Shown here: one piece after another, positions 39,521 to 52,619 of the stretch
Numbering within the stretch: position 1 is the first letter of the stretch
Layout: every line of letters starts with the position of its first letter
Assembly (NCBI GenBank): GCA_963580455.1
Contig: OY756972.1
Location: forward strand, 139,001-203,000
Length of the DNA stretch: 64,000 bases
Reading direction: 5' to 3'
DNA from: Euonymus europaeus
Taxonomy: Eukaryota > Streptophyta > Magnoliopsida > Celastrales > Celastraceae
Translations under genes and position numbers: made by a program
The notes under the pieces: model-generated
Database searches by the model: none
What the model saw: only the letters and a program-made list of their open reading frames with translations
Told to the model about the DNA's origin: nothing

Positions 39521-42500
39521 TATTCATAAAACCGTTTACGTAAAGAAACCACATTTCGCGGCTAACTAGGTGAAACGAGACCTACTAGCCACGAGTTCTG
39601 AAATCGAAATCCGAAACACCAGGATTGTAGAGCTCGAAAAGTAGTGTGAAATCAAGCTAAAAATCACCGAATTCAGAACTCGGAGTCAACGGATATTCAT
39701 AAAACCGTTTACGTAAAGAAACCACATTTCGCGGCTAACTAGATGAAACAAGACCTACTAGCCATGAGTTCTGAAATCAAAATCCGAAATTCTAGGATAG
39801 TAGAGCTCGAAAAGTAGTGTGTAATCAAGCAAAAAATCACCGAATTCAGAACTCGGAGTCAACGGATATTCACAAAAACGTTTACGTAAAGAAACCACAT
39901 TTCGCGGCTAAATAGGTGAATCGAGACCTACTAGCCACGAGTTCTGAAATCAAAATCCGATATTCCAGGATTGTAGAGCTCGAAAAGTAGTGTGAAATCA
40001 AGCTAAAAATCACCGAATTCAGAACTCGGAGTCAACGGATATTCATAAAACCGTTTACGTAAAGAAACCACATTTCGCGGCTAACTAGGTGAAACGAGAC
40101 CAACTAGCCACGAGTTCTGAAATCAAAATCCGAAAACACAGGATTGTAGAGCTCGAAAAGTAGTGTGAAATCAAGCTAAAAATCACCGAATTCAGAACTC
40201 GGAGTCAACGGATATTCATAAAACCGTTTACGTAAAGAAACCACATTTTGCGGCTAACAAGGTGAAACGAGACCTACTAGCCACGAGTTCTGAAATCAAA
40301 ATCCGAAACGCTAGGATTATAGAGCTCAAAAAGTAGTGTGTAATCAAGCAAAAAATCACCGAATTCTGAACTCGGAGTCAACGGATATTCATAAAACCGT
40401 TTACGTAAAGAAACCACATTTCGCGGCTAAATAGGTGAATCGAGACCTACTAGCCACGAGTTCTGAAATCAAAATCCGAAATGCCAAGATTGTAGAGCTC
40501 GAAAAGTAGTGTGAAATCAAGCTAAAAATCACCGAATTCAGAACTCTGAGTCAACGGATATTCATAAAACCGTTTACGTAAAGAAACCACATTTCGCGGC
40601 TAACTAGGTGAAACGAGACCTACTTGCCACGAGTTCTGAAATCAAAATCCGAAACACCAGGATTGTAGAGCTCGAAAAGTAGTGTGAAATCAAGCTAAAA
40701 ATCACCGAATTCAGAACTCGGAGTCAACGGATATTCATAAAACCGTTTACGTAAAGAAACCACATTTCGCGGCTAAATAGGTGAATCGAGACCTACTAGC
40801 CACGAGTTCTAAAATCAAAATCCGAAAAGCCAAGATTGTAGAGCTCGAAAAGTAGTGTGAAATCAAGCTAAAAATCACCGAATTCAGAACTCGGAGTCAA
40901 CGGATATTCATAAAACCGTTTACGTAAAGAAACCACATTTCGCGGCTAACTAGGTGAAACGAGACCTACTAGCCACGAGTTCTGAAATCGAAATCCGAAA
41001 CACCAGGATTGTAGAGCTCGAAAAGTAGTGTGAAATCAAGCTAAAAATCAACGAATTCAGAACTCGGAGTCAACAGATATTCATAAAACTGTTTACGTAA
41101 AGAAACCACATTTCGCGGCTAACTAGATGAAACGAGACCTAGTAGCCACGAGTTCTGAAATCGAAAACCGAAAACCCAATATTGTAGAGCTCGAAAAGTA
41201 GTGTGAAATCAAGCTAAAAATCACCGAATTCAGAACTCGGAGTCAACGGATATTCATAAAACCGTTTACGTAAAGAAACCACATTTCGCGGCTAACTAGA
41301 TGAAACAAGACCTACTAGCCATGAGTTCTGAAATCAAAATCCGAAACGCTAGGATAGTAGAGCTCGAAAAGTAGTGTGTAATCAAGCAAAAAATCACCGA
41401 ATTCAGAACTCGGAGTCAATGGATATTCACAAAACCGTTTACGTAAAGAAATCACATTTCGCGGCTAAATAGGTGAATCGAGACCTACTAGCCACGAGTT
41501 CTGAAATCAAAATCCGATATGCCAGGATTGTAGAGCTCGAAAAGTAGTGTGAAATCAAGCTAAAAATCACCGAATTCAGAACTCGGAGTCAACGGATATT
41601 CATAAAATCGTTTACGTAAAGAAACCACATTTCGCGGCTAACTAGGTGAAACGAGACCAACTAGCCACGAGTTCTGAAATCAAAATCCGAAAACACAGGA
41701 TTGTAAAGCTCGAAAAGTAGTGTGAAATCAAGCTAAAAATCACCGAATTCAGATCTCGGAGTCAACGGATATTCATAAAACCGTTTACGTAAAGAAACCA
41801 CATTTTGCGGCTAACAAGGTGAAACGAGACCTACTAGCCACGAGTTCTGAAATCAAAATCCGAAACGCTAGGATTGTAGAGCTCAAAAAGTAGTGTGTAA
41901 TCAAGCAAAAAATCACCGAATTCTGAACTCGGAGTCAACGGATATTCATAAAACCGTTTACGTAAAGAAACCACATTTCGCGGCTAAATAGGTGAATCGA
42001 GACCTACTAGCCACGAGTTCTGAAATCAAAATCCGAAATGCCAAGATTGTAGAGCTCGAAAAGTAGTGTGAAATCAAGCTAAAAATCACCGAATTCAGAA
42101 CTCTGAGTCAACGGATATTCATAAAACCGTTTACGTAAAGAAACCACATTTCGCGGCTAACTAGGTGAAACGAGACCTACTAGCCACGAGTTCTGAAATC
42201 AAAATCCGAAACACCAGGATTGTAGAGCTCGAAAAGTAGTGTGAAATCAAGCTAAAAATCACCGAATTCAGAACTCGGAGTCAACGGATATTCATAAAAC
42301 TGTTTACGTAAAGAAACCACATTTCGCGGCTAACTAGATGAAACGAGACCTACTAGCCACAAGTTCTGAAATCGAAAACCGAAAACCCAAGATTGTAGAG
42401 CTCGAAAAGTAGTGTGAAATCAAGCTAAAAATCACCGAATCAGAACTCGGAGTCAACGGATATTCATAAAACCGTTTACGTAGAGAAGCAACATTTCGCG

Positions 42501-42540
42501 GCTAACTAGGTGAAACGAGACCTACTAGCCACGAGTTCTG
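39520..42540 (+). repeat. 9-monomer duplication, unit 1,557 bp
   Basis: CCATGAGTTCTG lies at 39,762 and 41,319, and the GCTAGGATTRTAGAGCTCAAAAAG monomer at 40,319 and 41,876. Both pairs are 1,557 bp (9 x 173) apart. CATTTTGCGGCTAACAAGG and CCGAATTCTGAACTCGG are shared by both copies. A 1-bp deletion near 42,440 ends the run. Confidence 0.85.
42440..42441 (+). other. 1-bp deletion at the EcoRI site (fourth of six)
   Basis: CCGAATTCAGAACTC reads CCGAATCAGAACTC, losing one T and the EcoRI site. GTAGAG positions on either side (42,395 and 42,567) are 172 bp apart, confirming the loss. Confidence 0.95.
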
Positions 42541-45500
42541 AAATCAAAATCCGAAATGCCAGGATTGTAGAGCTCGAAAAGTAGTGTGTAATCAAACTAA
42601 AAATCACCGAATTCAGAACTCGGAGTCAACGGATATTCATAAAACCGTTTACGTAAAGAAACCACATTTCGCGGCTAACTAGGTGAAACGAGACCAACTT
42701 TCCACAAGTTCTAAAATCAAAATCCGAAACGCCAGGATCGTAGAGCTCGAAAAGTAGTGTGAAATCAAGCTAAAAATCACCGAATTCAGAACTCGGAGTC
42801 AACGGATATTCGTAAAACTGTTTACGTAAAGAAACCATATTTCGCGGTTAACTAGGTGAAATGAGACCAACTAGCCACGAGTTCTGAAATCAAAATCCGA
42901 AATACCAGGATTGTGGAGCTCGAAAAGTAGTGTGAAATCAAGCTAAAAATCACCGAATTCAGAACTCGGAGTCAACGGATATTCGTAAAACTGTTTACGT
43001 AAAGAAACCATATTTCGCGGCTAACTAGGTGAAACGAGACCAACTAGCCATGAGTTCTGTAATCAAAATCCGAAACTCCAGGATCGTAGAGCTCGAAAAG
43101 TAGTGTGAAATCAAGCTAAAAATCACCGAATTCAGAACTCGGAGTCAACGGATATTCATAAAACCGTTTACGTAAAGAAACCACATTTCGCGGCTAACTA
43201 GGTGAAACGAGACCAACTAGCCACGAGTTCTGAAATCAAAATCCGAAAATACAGGATTGTAGAGCTCGAAAAATAGTGTGAAATCAAGCTAAAAATCACC
43301 GAATTCAGAACTCGGAGTCAACGGATATTCATAAAACCGTTTACGTAAAGAAACCACATTTCGCGGCTAACTAGGTGAAACGAGACCAACTAGCCACGAG
43401 TTCTGAAATCAAAATCCGAAACAACAGGATTGTAGAGCTCGAAAAGTAGTGTGAAATCAAGCTAAAAATCAACGAATTCAGAACTCGGAGTCAACGGATA
43501 TTCATAAAACGGTTTACGTAAAGAAACCAAATTTCGCGGCTAACTAGATGAAACGAGACCTAGTAGCCACGAGTTCTGAAATCGAAAACCGAAAACACAA
43601 GATTGTAGAGCTCGAAAAGTAGTGTGAAATCAAGCTAAAAATCACCGAATTCAGAACTCGGAGTCAACGGATATTCATAAAACCGTTTACGTAAAGAAAC
43701 CACATTTCGCGGCTAACTAGATGAAACAAGACCTACTAGCCACGAGTTCTGAAATCAAAATTCAAAACGCTAGGATAGTATAGCTCGAAAAGTAGTGTGT
43801 AATCAAGCAAAAAATCACCGAATTCAGAACTCGGAGTCAACGGATATTCACAAAACCGTTTACGTAAAGAAACCACATTTCGCGGCTAAATAGGTGAATC
43901 GAGACCTACTAGCCACGAGTTCTAAAATCAAAATCCGAAAAGCCAAGATTGTAGAGCTCGAAAAGTAGTGTGAAATCAAGCTAAAAATCACCGAATTCAG
44001 AACTCGGAGTCAACGGATATTCATAAAACCGTTTACGTAAAGAAACCACATTTCGCGGCTAACTAGGTGAAACGAGACCTACTAGCCACGAGTTCTGAAA
44101 TCGAAATCCGAAACACCAGGATTGTAGAGCTCGAAAAGTAGTGTGAAATCAAGCTAAAAATCAACGAATTCAGAACTCGGAGTCAACGGATATTCATAAA
44201 ACTGTTTACGTAAAGAAACCACATTTCGCGGCTAACTAGATGAAACGAGACCTAGTAGCCACGAGTTCTGAAATCGAAAACCGAAAACCCAATATTGTAG
44301 AGCTCAAAAAGTAGTGTGAAATCAAGCTAAAAATCACCGAATTCAGAACTCGGAGTCAACGGATATTCATAAAACCGTTTACGTAAAGAAACCACATTTC
44401 GCGGCTAACTAGATGAAACAAGACCTACTAGCCATGAGTTCTGAAATCAAAATCCGAAACGCTAGGATAGTAGAGCTCGAAAAGTAGTGTGTAATCAAGC
44501 AAAAAATCACCGAATTCAGAACTCGGAGTCAACGGATATTCACAAAACCGTTTACGTAAAGAAACCACATTTCGCGGCTAAATAGGTGAATCGAGACCTA
44601 CTAGCCACGAGTTCTAAAATCAAAATCCGAAAAGCCAAGATTGTAGAGCTCGAAAAGTAGTGTGAAATCAAGCTAAAAATCACCGAATTCAGAACTCGGA
44701 GTCAACGGATATTCATAAAACCGTTTACGTAAAGAAACCACATTTCGCGGCTAACTAGGTGAAACGAGACCTACTAGCCACGAGTTCTGAAATCAAAATC
44801 CGAAAACACAGGATTGTAGAGCTCAAAAAGTAGTGTGAAATCAAGCTAAAAATCACCGAATTCAGAACTCGGAGTCAACGGATATTCATAAAACCGTTTA
44901 CGTAAAGAAACCACATTTCGCGGCTAACTAGGTGAAACGAGACCTACTAGCCACGAGTTCTGAAATCAAAATCCGAAATGCCAGGATTGTAGAGCTCGAA
45001 AAGTAGTGTGTAATCAAGCTAAAAATCACCGAATTCAGAACTCGGAGTCAACGGATATTCATAAAACCGTTTACGTAAAGAAACCACATTTCGCGGCTAA
45101 CTAGGTGAATCGAGACCAACTTTCCACAAGTTCTAAAATCAAAATCGGAAACGCCAGGATCGTAGAGCTCGAAAAGTAGTGTGAAATCAAGCTAAAAATC
45201 ACCGAATTCAGAACTCGGAGTCAACGGATATTCGTAAAACTGTTTACGTAAAGAAACCATATTTCGCGGTTAACTAGGTGAAACGAGACCAACTAGCCAC
45301 GAGTTCTGAAATCAAAATCCGAAATACCAGGATTGTAGAGCTCGAAAAGTAGTGTGAAATCAAGCTAAAAATCACCGAATTCAGAACTCGGAGTCAACGG
45401 ATATTCGTAAAACTGTTTACGTAAAGAAACCATATTTCGCGGCTAACTAGGTGAAACGAGACCAACTAGCCATGAGTTCTGTAATCAAAATCCGAAACTC

Positions 45501-46995
45501 CAGGATCGTAGAGCTCGAAAAGTAGTGTGAAATCAAGCTAAAAATCACCGAATTCAGAACTCGGAGTCAACGGATATTCATAAAACCGTTTACGTAAAGA
45601 AACCACATTTCGCGGCTAACTATGTGAAACGAGACCAACTAGCCACGAGTTCTGAAATCAAAATCCGAAAATACAGGATTGTAGAGCTCGAAAAATAGTG
45701 TGAAATCAAGCTAAAAATCACCGAATTCAGAACTCGGAGTCAACGGATATTCATAAAACCGTTTACGTAAAGAAACCACATTTCGCGGCTAACTAGGTGA
45801 AACGAGACCAACTAGCCACGAGTTCTGAAATCAAAATCCGAAACAACAGGATTGTAGAGCTCGAAAAGTAGTGTGAAATCAAGCTAAAAATCAACGAATT
45901 CAGAACTCGGAGTCAACGGATATTCATAAAACGGTTTACGTAAAGAAACCAAATTTCGCGGCTAACTAGATGAAACGAGACCTAGTAGCCACGAGTTCTG
46001 AAATCGAAAACCGAAAACACAAGATTGTAGAGCTCGAAAAGTAGTGTGAAATCAAGCTAAAAATCACCGAATTCAGAACTCGGAGTCAACGGATATTCAT
46101 AAAACCGTTTACGTAAAGAAACCACATTTCGCGGCTAACTAGATGAAACAAGACCTACTAGCCACGAGTTCTGAAATCAAAATTCGAAACGCTAGGATAG
46201 TATAGCTCGAAAAGTAGTGTGTAATCAAGCAAAAAATCACCGAATTCAGAACTCGGAGTCAACGGATATTCACAAAACCGTTTACGTAAAGAAACCACAT
46301 TTCGCGGCTAAATAGGTGAATCGAGACCTACTAGCCACGAGTTCTAAAATCAAAATCCGAAAAGCCAAGATTGTAGAGCTCGAAAAGTAGTGTGAAATCA
46401 AGCTAAAAATCACCGAATTCAGAACTCGGAGTCAACGGATATTCATAAAACCGTTTACGTAAAGAAACCACATTTCGCGGCTAACTAGGTGAAACGAGAC
46501 CTACTAGCCACGAGTTCTGAAATCGAAATCCGAAACACCAGGATTGTAGAGCTCGAAAAGTAGTGTGAAATCAAGCTAAAAATCAACGAATTCAGAACTC
46601 GGAGTCAACGGATATTCATAAAACTGTTTACGTAAAGAAACCACATTTCGCGGCTAACTAGATGAAACGAGACCTAGTAGCCACGAGTTCTGAAATCGAA
46701 AACCGAAAACCCAATATTGTAGAGCTCAAAAAGTAGTGTGAAATCAAGCTAAAAATCACCGAATTCAGAACTCGGAGTCAACGGATATTCAGAAAACCGT
46801 TTACGTAAAGAAACCACATTTCGCGGCTAACTAGATGAAACAAGACCTACTAGCCATGAGTTCTGAAATCAAAATCCGAAACGCTAGGATAGTAGAGCTC
46901 GAAAAGTAGTGTGTAATCAAGCAAAAAATCACCGAATTCAGAACTCGGAGTCAACGGATATTCACAAAACCGTTTACGTAAAGAAACCACATTTC
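42540..46995 (+). repeat. 14-monomer higher-order repeat, unit 2,422 bp, about 1.8 copies
   Basis: CATGAGTTCTGTAATC lies at 43,049 and 45,471, and the GTATAGCTCG monomer at 43,778 and 46,200; both are 2,422 bp (14 x 173) apart. The run GACCAACTTTCCACAAG, CGCGGTTAACTAGG, GAAAATACAGG, ACGGTTTACG, CCCAATATTG appears in the same order in each copy. The match stops near 44,570/46,995, where GGCTAAATAGGTGAATCG faces GGTTAAATAGGTGAAACG. Confidence 0.9.
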
Positions 46996-47904
46996 GCGGT
47001 TAAATAGGTGAAACGAGACCAACTAGCCACGAGTTCTGAAATCAAAATCCGAAAATACAGCATTGTAGAGCTCGAAAAATAGTGTGAAATCAAGCTAAAA
47101 ATCACCGAATTCAGAACTCGGAGTCAACGGATATTCATAAAACCGTTTACGTAAAGAAACCACATTTCGCGGCTAACTAGGTGAAACGAGACCTACTAGC
47201 CACGAGTTCTGAAATCAAAATCCGAAACAACAGGATTGTAGAGCTCGAAAAGTAGTGTGAAATCAAGCTAAAAATCAACGAATTCAGAACTCGGAGTCAA
47301 CGGATATTCATAAAACGGTTTACGTAAAGAAACCAAATTTCGCGGCTAACTAGATGAAACGAGACCTAGTAGCCACGAGTTCTGAAATCGAAAACCGAAA
47401 ACACAAGATTGTAGAGCTCGAAAAGTAGTGTGAAATCAAGCTAAAAATCACCGAATTCAGAACTCGGAGTCAACGGATATTCATAAAACCGTTTACGTAA
47501 AGAAACCACATTTCGCGGCTAACTAGATGAAACAAGACCTACTAGCCACGAGTTCTGAAATCAAAATTCGAAACGCTAGGATAGTATAGCTCGAAAAGTA
47601 GTGTGTAATCAAGCAAAAAATCACCGAATTCAGAACTCGGAGTCAACGGATATTCACAAAACCGTTTACGTAAAGAAACCACATTTCGCGGCTAAATAGG
47701 TGAATCGAGACCTACTAGCCACGAGTTCTAAAATCAAAATCCGAAAAGCCAAGATTGTAGAGCTCGAAAAGTAGTGTGAAATCAAGCTAAAAATCACCGA
47801 ATTCAGAACTCGGAGTCAACGGATATTCATAAAACCGTTTACGTAAAGAAACCACATTTCGCGGCTAACTAGGTGAAACGAGACCTACTAGCCACGAGTT
47901 CTGA
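45620..47904 (+). repeat. 8-monomer duplication, unit 1,384 bp
   Basis: The GTATAGCTCG monomer at 46,200 and 47,584 and the GAAAATACAG junction near 45,667 and 47,051 are 1,384 bp (8 x 173) apart. The match covers about 45,620-46,520 against 47,004-47,904 and overlaps the right end of the 14-mer. At 46,995-47,010 a monomer with GGTTAAATAGGTGAAACGAG joins two different monomer types, a likely exchange point. Confidence 0.82.
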
Positions 47905-49055
47905 AATCAAAATCCGAAATACCAGGATTGTAGAGCTCGAAAAGTAGTGTGAAATCAAGCTAAAAATCACCGAATTCAGAACTCGGAGTCAACGGATATT
48001 CGTAAAACTGTTTACGTAAAGAAACCATATTTCGCGGCTAACTAGGTGAAACGAGACCAACTAGCCATGAGTTCTGTAATCAAAATCCGAAACTCCAGGA
48101 TCGTAGAGCTCGAAAAGTAGTGTGAAATCAAGCTAAAAATCACCGAATTCAGAACTCGGAGTCAACGGATATTCATAAAACCGTTTACGTAAAGAAACCA
48201 CATTTCGCGGCTAACTAGGTGAAACGAGACCAACTAGCCACGAGTTCTGAAATCAAAATCCGAAAATAAAGGATTGTAAAGCTCGAAAAATAGTGTGAAA
48301 TCAAGCTAAAAATCACCGAATTCAGAACTCGGAGTCAACGGATATTCATAAAACCGTTTACGTAAAGAAACCACATTTCGCGGCTAACTAGGTGAAACGA
48401 GACCAACTAGCCACGAGTTCTGAAATCAAAATCCGAAAACACAGGATTGTAGAGCTCGAAAAGTAGTGTGAAATCAAGCTAAAAATCACCGAATTCAGAA
48501 CTCGGAGTCAACGGATATTCATAAAACCGTTTACGTAAAGAAACCACATTTCGCGGTTAACTAGGTGAAATGAGACCTACTAGCCACGAGTTCTGAAATC
48601 AAAATCCGAAAAGCTAGGATGGTAGAGTTCGAAAACTAGGGTGTAATCAAGCAAAAAATCACCGAATTCAGAACTCGGAGTCAATGGATATTCATAAAAC
48701 CGTTTACGTAAAGAAACCACATTTCGCGGCTAAATAAGTGAATCGAGACCTACTAGCCAGGAGTTCTGAAATCAAAATCCGAAATGCCAAGATTGTAGAG
48801 CTCGAAAAGTAGTGCGAAATCAAGCTAAAAATCACCGAATTCAGAACTCGGAGTCAACGGATATTCATAAAACCGTTTACGTAAAGAAACCACATTTCGC
48901 GGCTAACTAGGTGAAACGAGACCAACTTTCCACAAGTTCTAAAATCAAAATCCGAAACGCCAGGATCGTAGAGCTCGAAAAGTAGTGTGAAATCAAGCTA
49001 AAAATCACCGAATTCAGAACTCGGAGTCAACTGATATTCGTAAAACTGTTTACGT

Positions 49056-49061
49056 AAAAAA
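49056..49061 (+). other. 1-bp deletion, G lost from AAAGAAACC (fifth of six)
   Basis: TACGTAAAGAAACCAT reads TACGTAAAAAACCAT, leaving six A in a row. The same lesion occurs at 52,342-52,347, one 19-mer unit away. Confidence 0.92.
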
Positions 49062-52000
49062 CCATATTTCGCGGTTAACTAGGTGAAACGAGACCAACTA
49101 GCCACGAGTTCTGAAATCAAAATCCGAAATACAAGGATTGTAGAGCTCGAAAAGTAGTGTGAAATCAAGCTAAAAATCACCGAATTCAGAACTCGGAGTC
49201 AACGGATATTCGTAAAACTGTTTACGTAAAGAAACCATATTTCGCGGCTAACTAGGTGAAACGAGACCAACTAGCCATGAGTTCTGTAATCAAAATCCGA
49301 AACTCCAGGATCGTAGAGCTCGAAAAGTAGTGTGAAATCAAGCTAAAAATCACCGAATTCAGAACTCGGAGTCAACGGATATTCATAAAACCGTTTACGT
49401 AAAGAAACCACATTTCGCGGCTAACTAGGTGAAACGAGACCAACTAGCCACGAGTTCTGAAATCAAAATCCGAAAATAAAGGATTGTAAAGCTCGAAAAA
49501 TAGTGTGAAATCAAGCTAAAAATCACTGAATTCAGAACTCGGAGTCAACGGATATTCATAAAACCGTTTACGTAAAGAAACCACATTTCGCGGCTAACTA
49601 GGTGAAACGAGACCAACTAGCCACGAGTTCTGAAATCAAAATCCGAAAACACAGGATTGTAGAGCTCGAAAAGTAGTGTGAAATCAAGCTAAAAATCACC
49701 GAATTCAGAACTCGGAGTCAACGGATATTCATAAAACCGTTTACGTAAAGAAACCACATTTCGCGGCTAACTAGGTGAAATGAGACCTACTAGCCACGAG
49801 TTCTGAAATCAAAATCCGAAAAGCTAGGATGGTAGAGTTCGAAAAGTAGGGTGTAATCAAGCAAAAAATCACCGAATTCAGAACTCGGAGTCAATGGATA
49901 TTCATAAAACCGTTTACGTAAAGAAACCACATTTCGCGGCTAAATAAGTGAATCGAGACCTACTAGCCAGGAGTTCTGAAATCAAAATCCGAAATGCCAA
50001 GATTGTAGAGCTCGAAAAGTAGTGCGAAATCAAGCTAAAAATCACCGAATTCAGAACTCGGAGTCAACGGATATTCATAAAACCGTTTACGTAAAGAAAC
50101 CACATTTCGCGGCTAACTAGATGAAACAAGACCTACTAGCCATGAGTTCTGAAATCAAAATCTGAAACGCTAGGATAGTAGAGCTCGAAAAGTAGTGTGT
50201 AATCAAGCAAAAAATCACCGAATTCAGAACTCGGAGTCAACGGATATTCACAAAACCGTTTACGTAAAGAAACCACATTTCGCGGTTAAATAGGTGAAAC
50301 GAGACCAACTAGCCACGAGTTCTGAAATCAAAATCCGAAAATACAGGATTGTAGAGCTCGAAAAATAGTGTGAAATCAAGCTAAAAATCACCGAATTCAG
50401 AACTCGGAGTCAACGGATATTCATAAAACCGTTTACGTAAAGAAACCACATTTCGCGGCTAACTAGGTGAAACGAGACCTACTAGCCACGAGTTCTGAAA
50501 TCAAAATCCGAAACAACAGGATTGTAGAGCTCGAAAAGTAGTGTGAAATCAAGCTAAAAATCAACGAATTCAGAACTCGGAGTCAACGGATATTCATAAA
50601 ACGGTTTACGTAAAGAAACCAAATTTCGCGGCTAACTAGATGAAACGAGACCTAGTAGCCACGAGTTCTGAAATCGAAAACCGAAAACACAAGATTGTAG
50701 AGCTCGAAAAGTAGTGTGAAATCAAGCTAAAAATCACCGAATTCAGAACTCGGAGTCAACGGATATTCATAAAACCGTTTACGTAAAGAAACCACATTTC
50801 GCGGCTAACTAGATGAAACAAGACCTACTAGCCACGAGTTCTGAAATCAAAATTCGAAACGCTAGGATAGTATAGCTCGAAAAGTAGTGTGTAATCAAGC
50901 AAAAAATCACCGAATTCAGAACTCGGAGTCAACGGATATTCACAAAACCGTTTACGTAAAGAAACCACATTTCGCGGCTAAATAGGTGAATCGAGACCTA
51001 CTAGCCACGAGTTCCAAAATCAAAATCCGAAAATCCAAGATTGTAGAGCTCGAAAAGTAGTGTGAAATCAAGCTAAAAATCACCGAATTCAGAACTCGGA
51101 GTCAACGGATATTCATAAAACCGTTTACGTAAAGAAACCACATTTCGCGGCTAACTAGGTGAAACGAGACCTACTAGCCACGAGTTCTGAAATCAAAATC
51201 CGAAATACCAGGATTGTAGAGCTCGAAAAGTAGTGTGAAATCAAGCAAAAAATAACCGAATTCAGAACTCGGAGTCAACGGATATTCGTAAAACTGTTTA
51301 CGTAAAGAAACCATATTTCGCGGCTAACTAGGTGAAACGAGACCAACTAGCCATGAGTTCTGTAATCAAAATCCGAAACTCCAGGATCGTAGAGCTCGAA
51401 AAGTAGTGTGAAATCAAGCTAAAAATCACCGAATTCAGAACTCGGAGTCAACGGATATTCATAAAACCGTTTACGTAAAGAAACCACATTTCGCGGCTAA
51501 CTAGGTGAAACGAGACCAACTAGCCACGAGTTCTAAAATCAAAATCCGAAAATACAGGATTGTAGAGCTCGAAAAATAGTGTGAAATCAAGCTAAAAATC
51601 ACCAAATTCAGAACTCGGAGTCAACGGATATTCATAAAACCGTTTACGTAAAGAAACCACATTTCGCGGCTAACTAGGTGAAACGAGACCAACTAGCCAC
51701 GAGTTCTGAAATCAAAATCCAAAAACACAGGATTGTAGAGCTCGAAAAGTAGTGTGAAATCAAGCTAAAAATCACCGAATTCAGAACTCGGAGTCAACGG
51801 ATATTCATAAAACCGTTTACGTAAAGAAACCACATTTCGCGGCTAACTAGGTGAAATGAGACCTACTAGCCACGAGTTCTGAAATCAAAATCCGAAAAGC
51901 TAGGATGGTAGAGTTCGAAAAGTAGGGTGTAATCAAGCAAAAAATCACCGAATTCAGAACTCGGAGTCAATGGATATTCATAAAACCGTTTACGTAAAGA

Positions 52001-52341
52001 AACCACATTTCGCGGCTAAATAAGTGAATCGAGACCTACTAGCCAGGAGTTCTGAAATCAAAATCCGAAATGCCAAGATTGTAGAGCTCGAAAAGTAGTG
52101 CAAAATCAAGCTAAAAATCACCGAATTCAGAACTCGGAGTCAACGGATATTCATAAAACCGTTTACGTAAAGAAACCACATTTCGCGGCTAACTAGGTGA
52201 AACGAGACCAACTTTCCACAAGTTCTAAAATCAAAATCCGAAACGCCAGGATCGTAGAGCTCGAAAAGTAGTGTGAAATCAAGCTAAAAATCACCGAATT
52301 CAGAACTCGGAGTCAACTGATATTCGTAAAACTGTTTACGT

Positions 52342-52347
52342 AAAAAA
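52342..52347 (+). other. 1-bp deletion, copy of the lesion at 49,056 (sixth of six)
   Basis: The context is identical to 49,056-49,061, including the nearby AACTGATATTCG and CGCGGTTAACTAGG variants. It was carried along by the 19-mer duplication. Confidence 0.92.
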
Positions 52348-52619
52348 CCATATTTCGCGGTTAACTAGGTGAAACGAGACCAACTAGCCACGAGTTCTGA
52401 AATCAAAATCCGAAATACAAGGATTGTAGAGCTCGAAAAGTAGTGTGAAATCAAGCTAAAAATCACCGAATTCAGAACTCGGAGTCAACGGATATTCGTA
52501 AAACTGTTTACGTAAAGAAACCATATTTCGCGGCTACCTAGGTGAAACGAGACCAACTAGCCATGAGTTCTGTAATCAAAATCCGAAACTCCAGGATCGT
52601 AGAGCTCGAAAAGTAGTGT

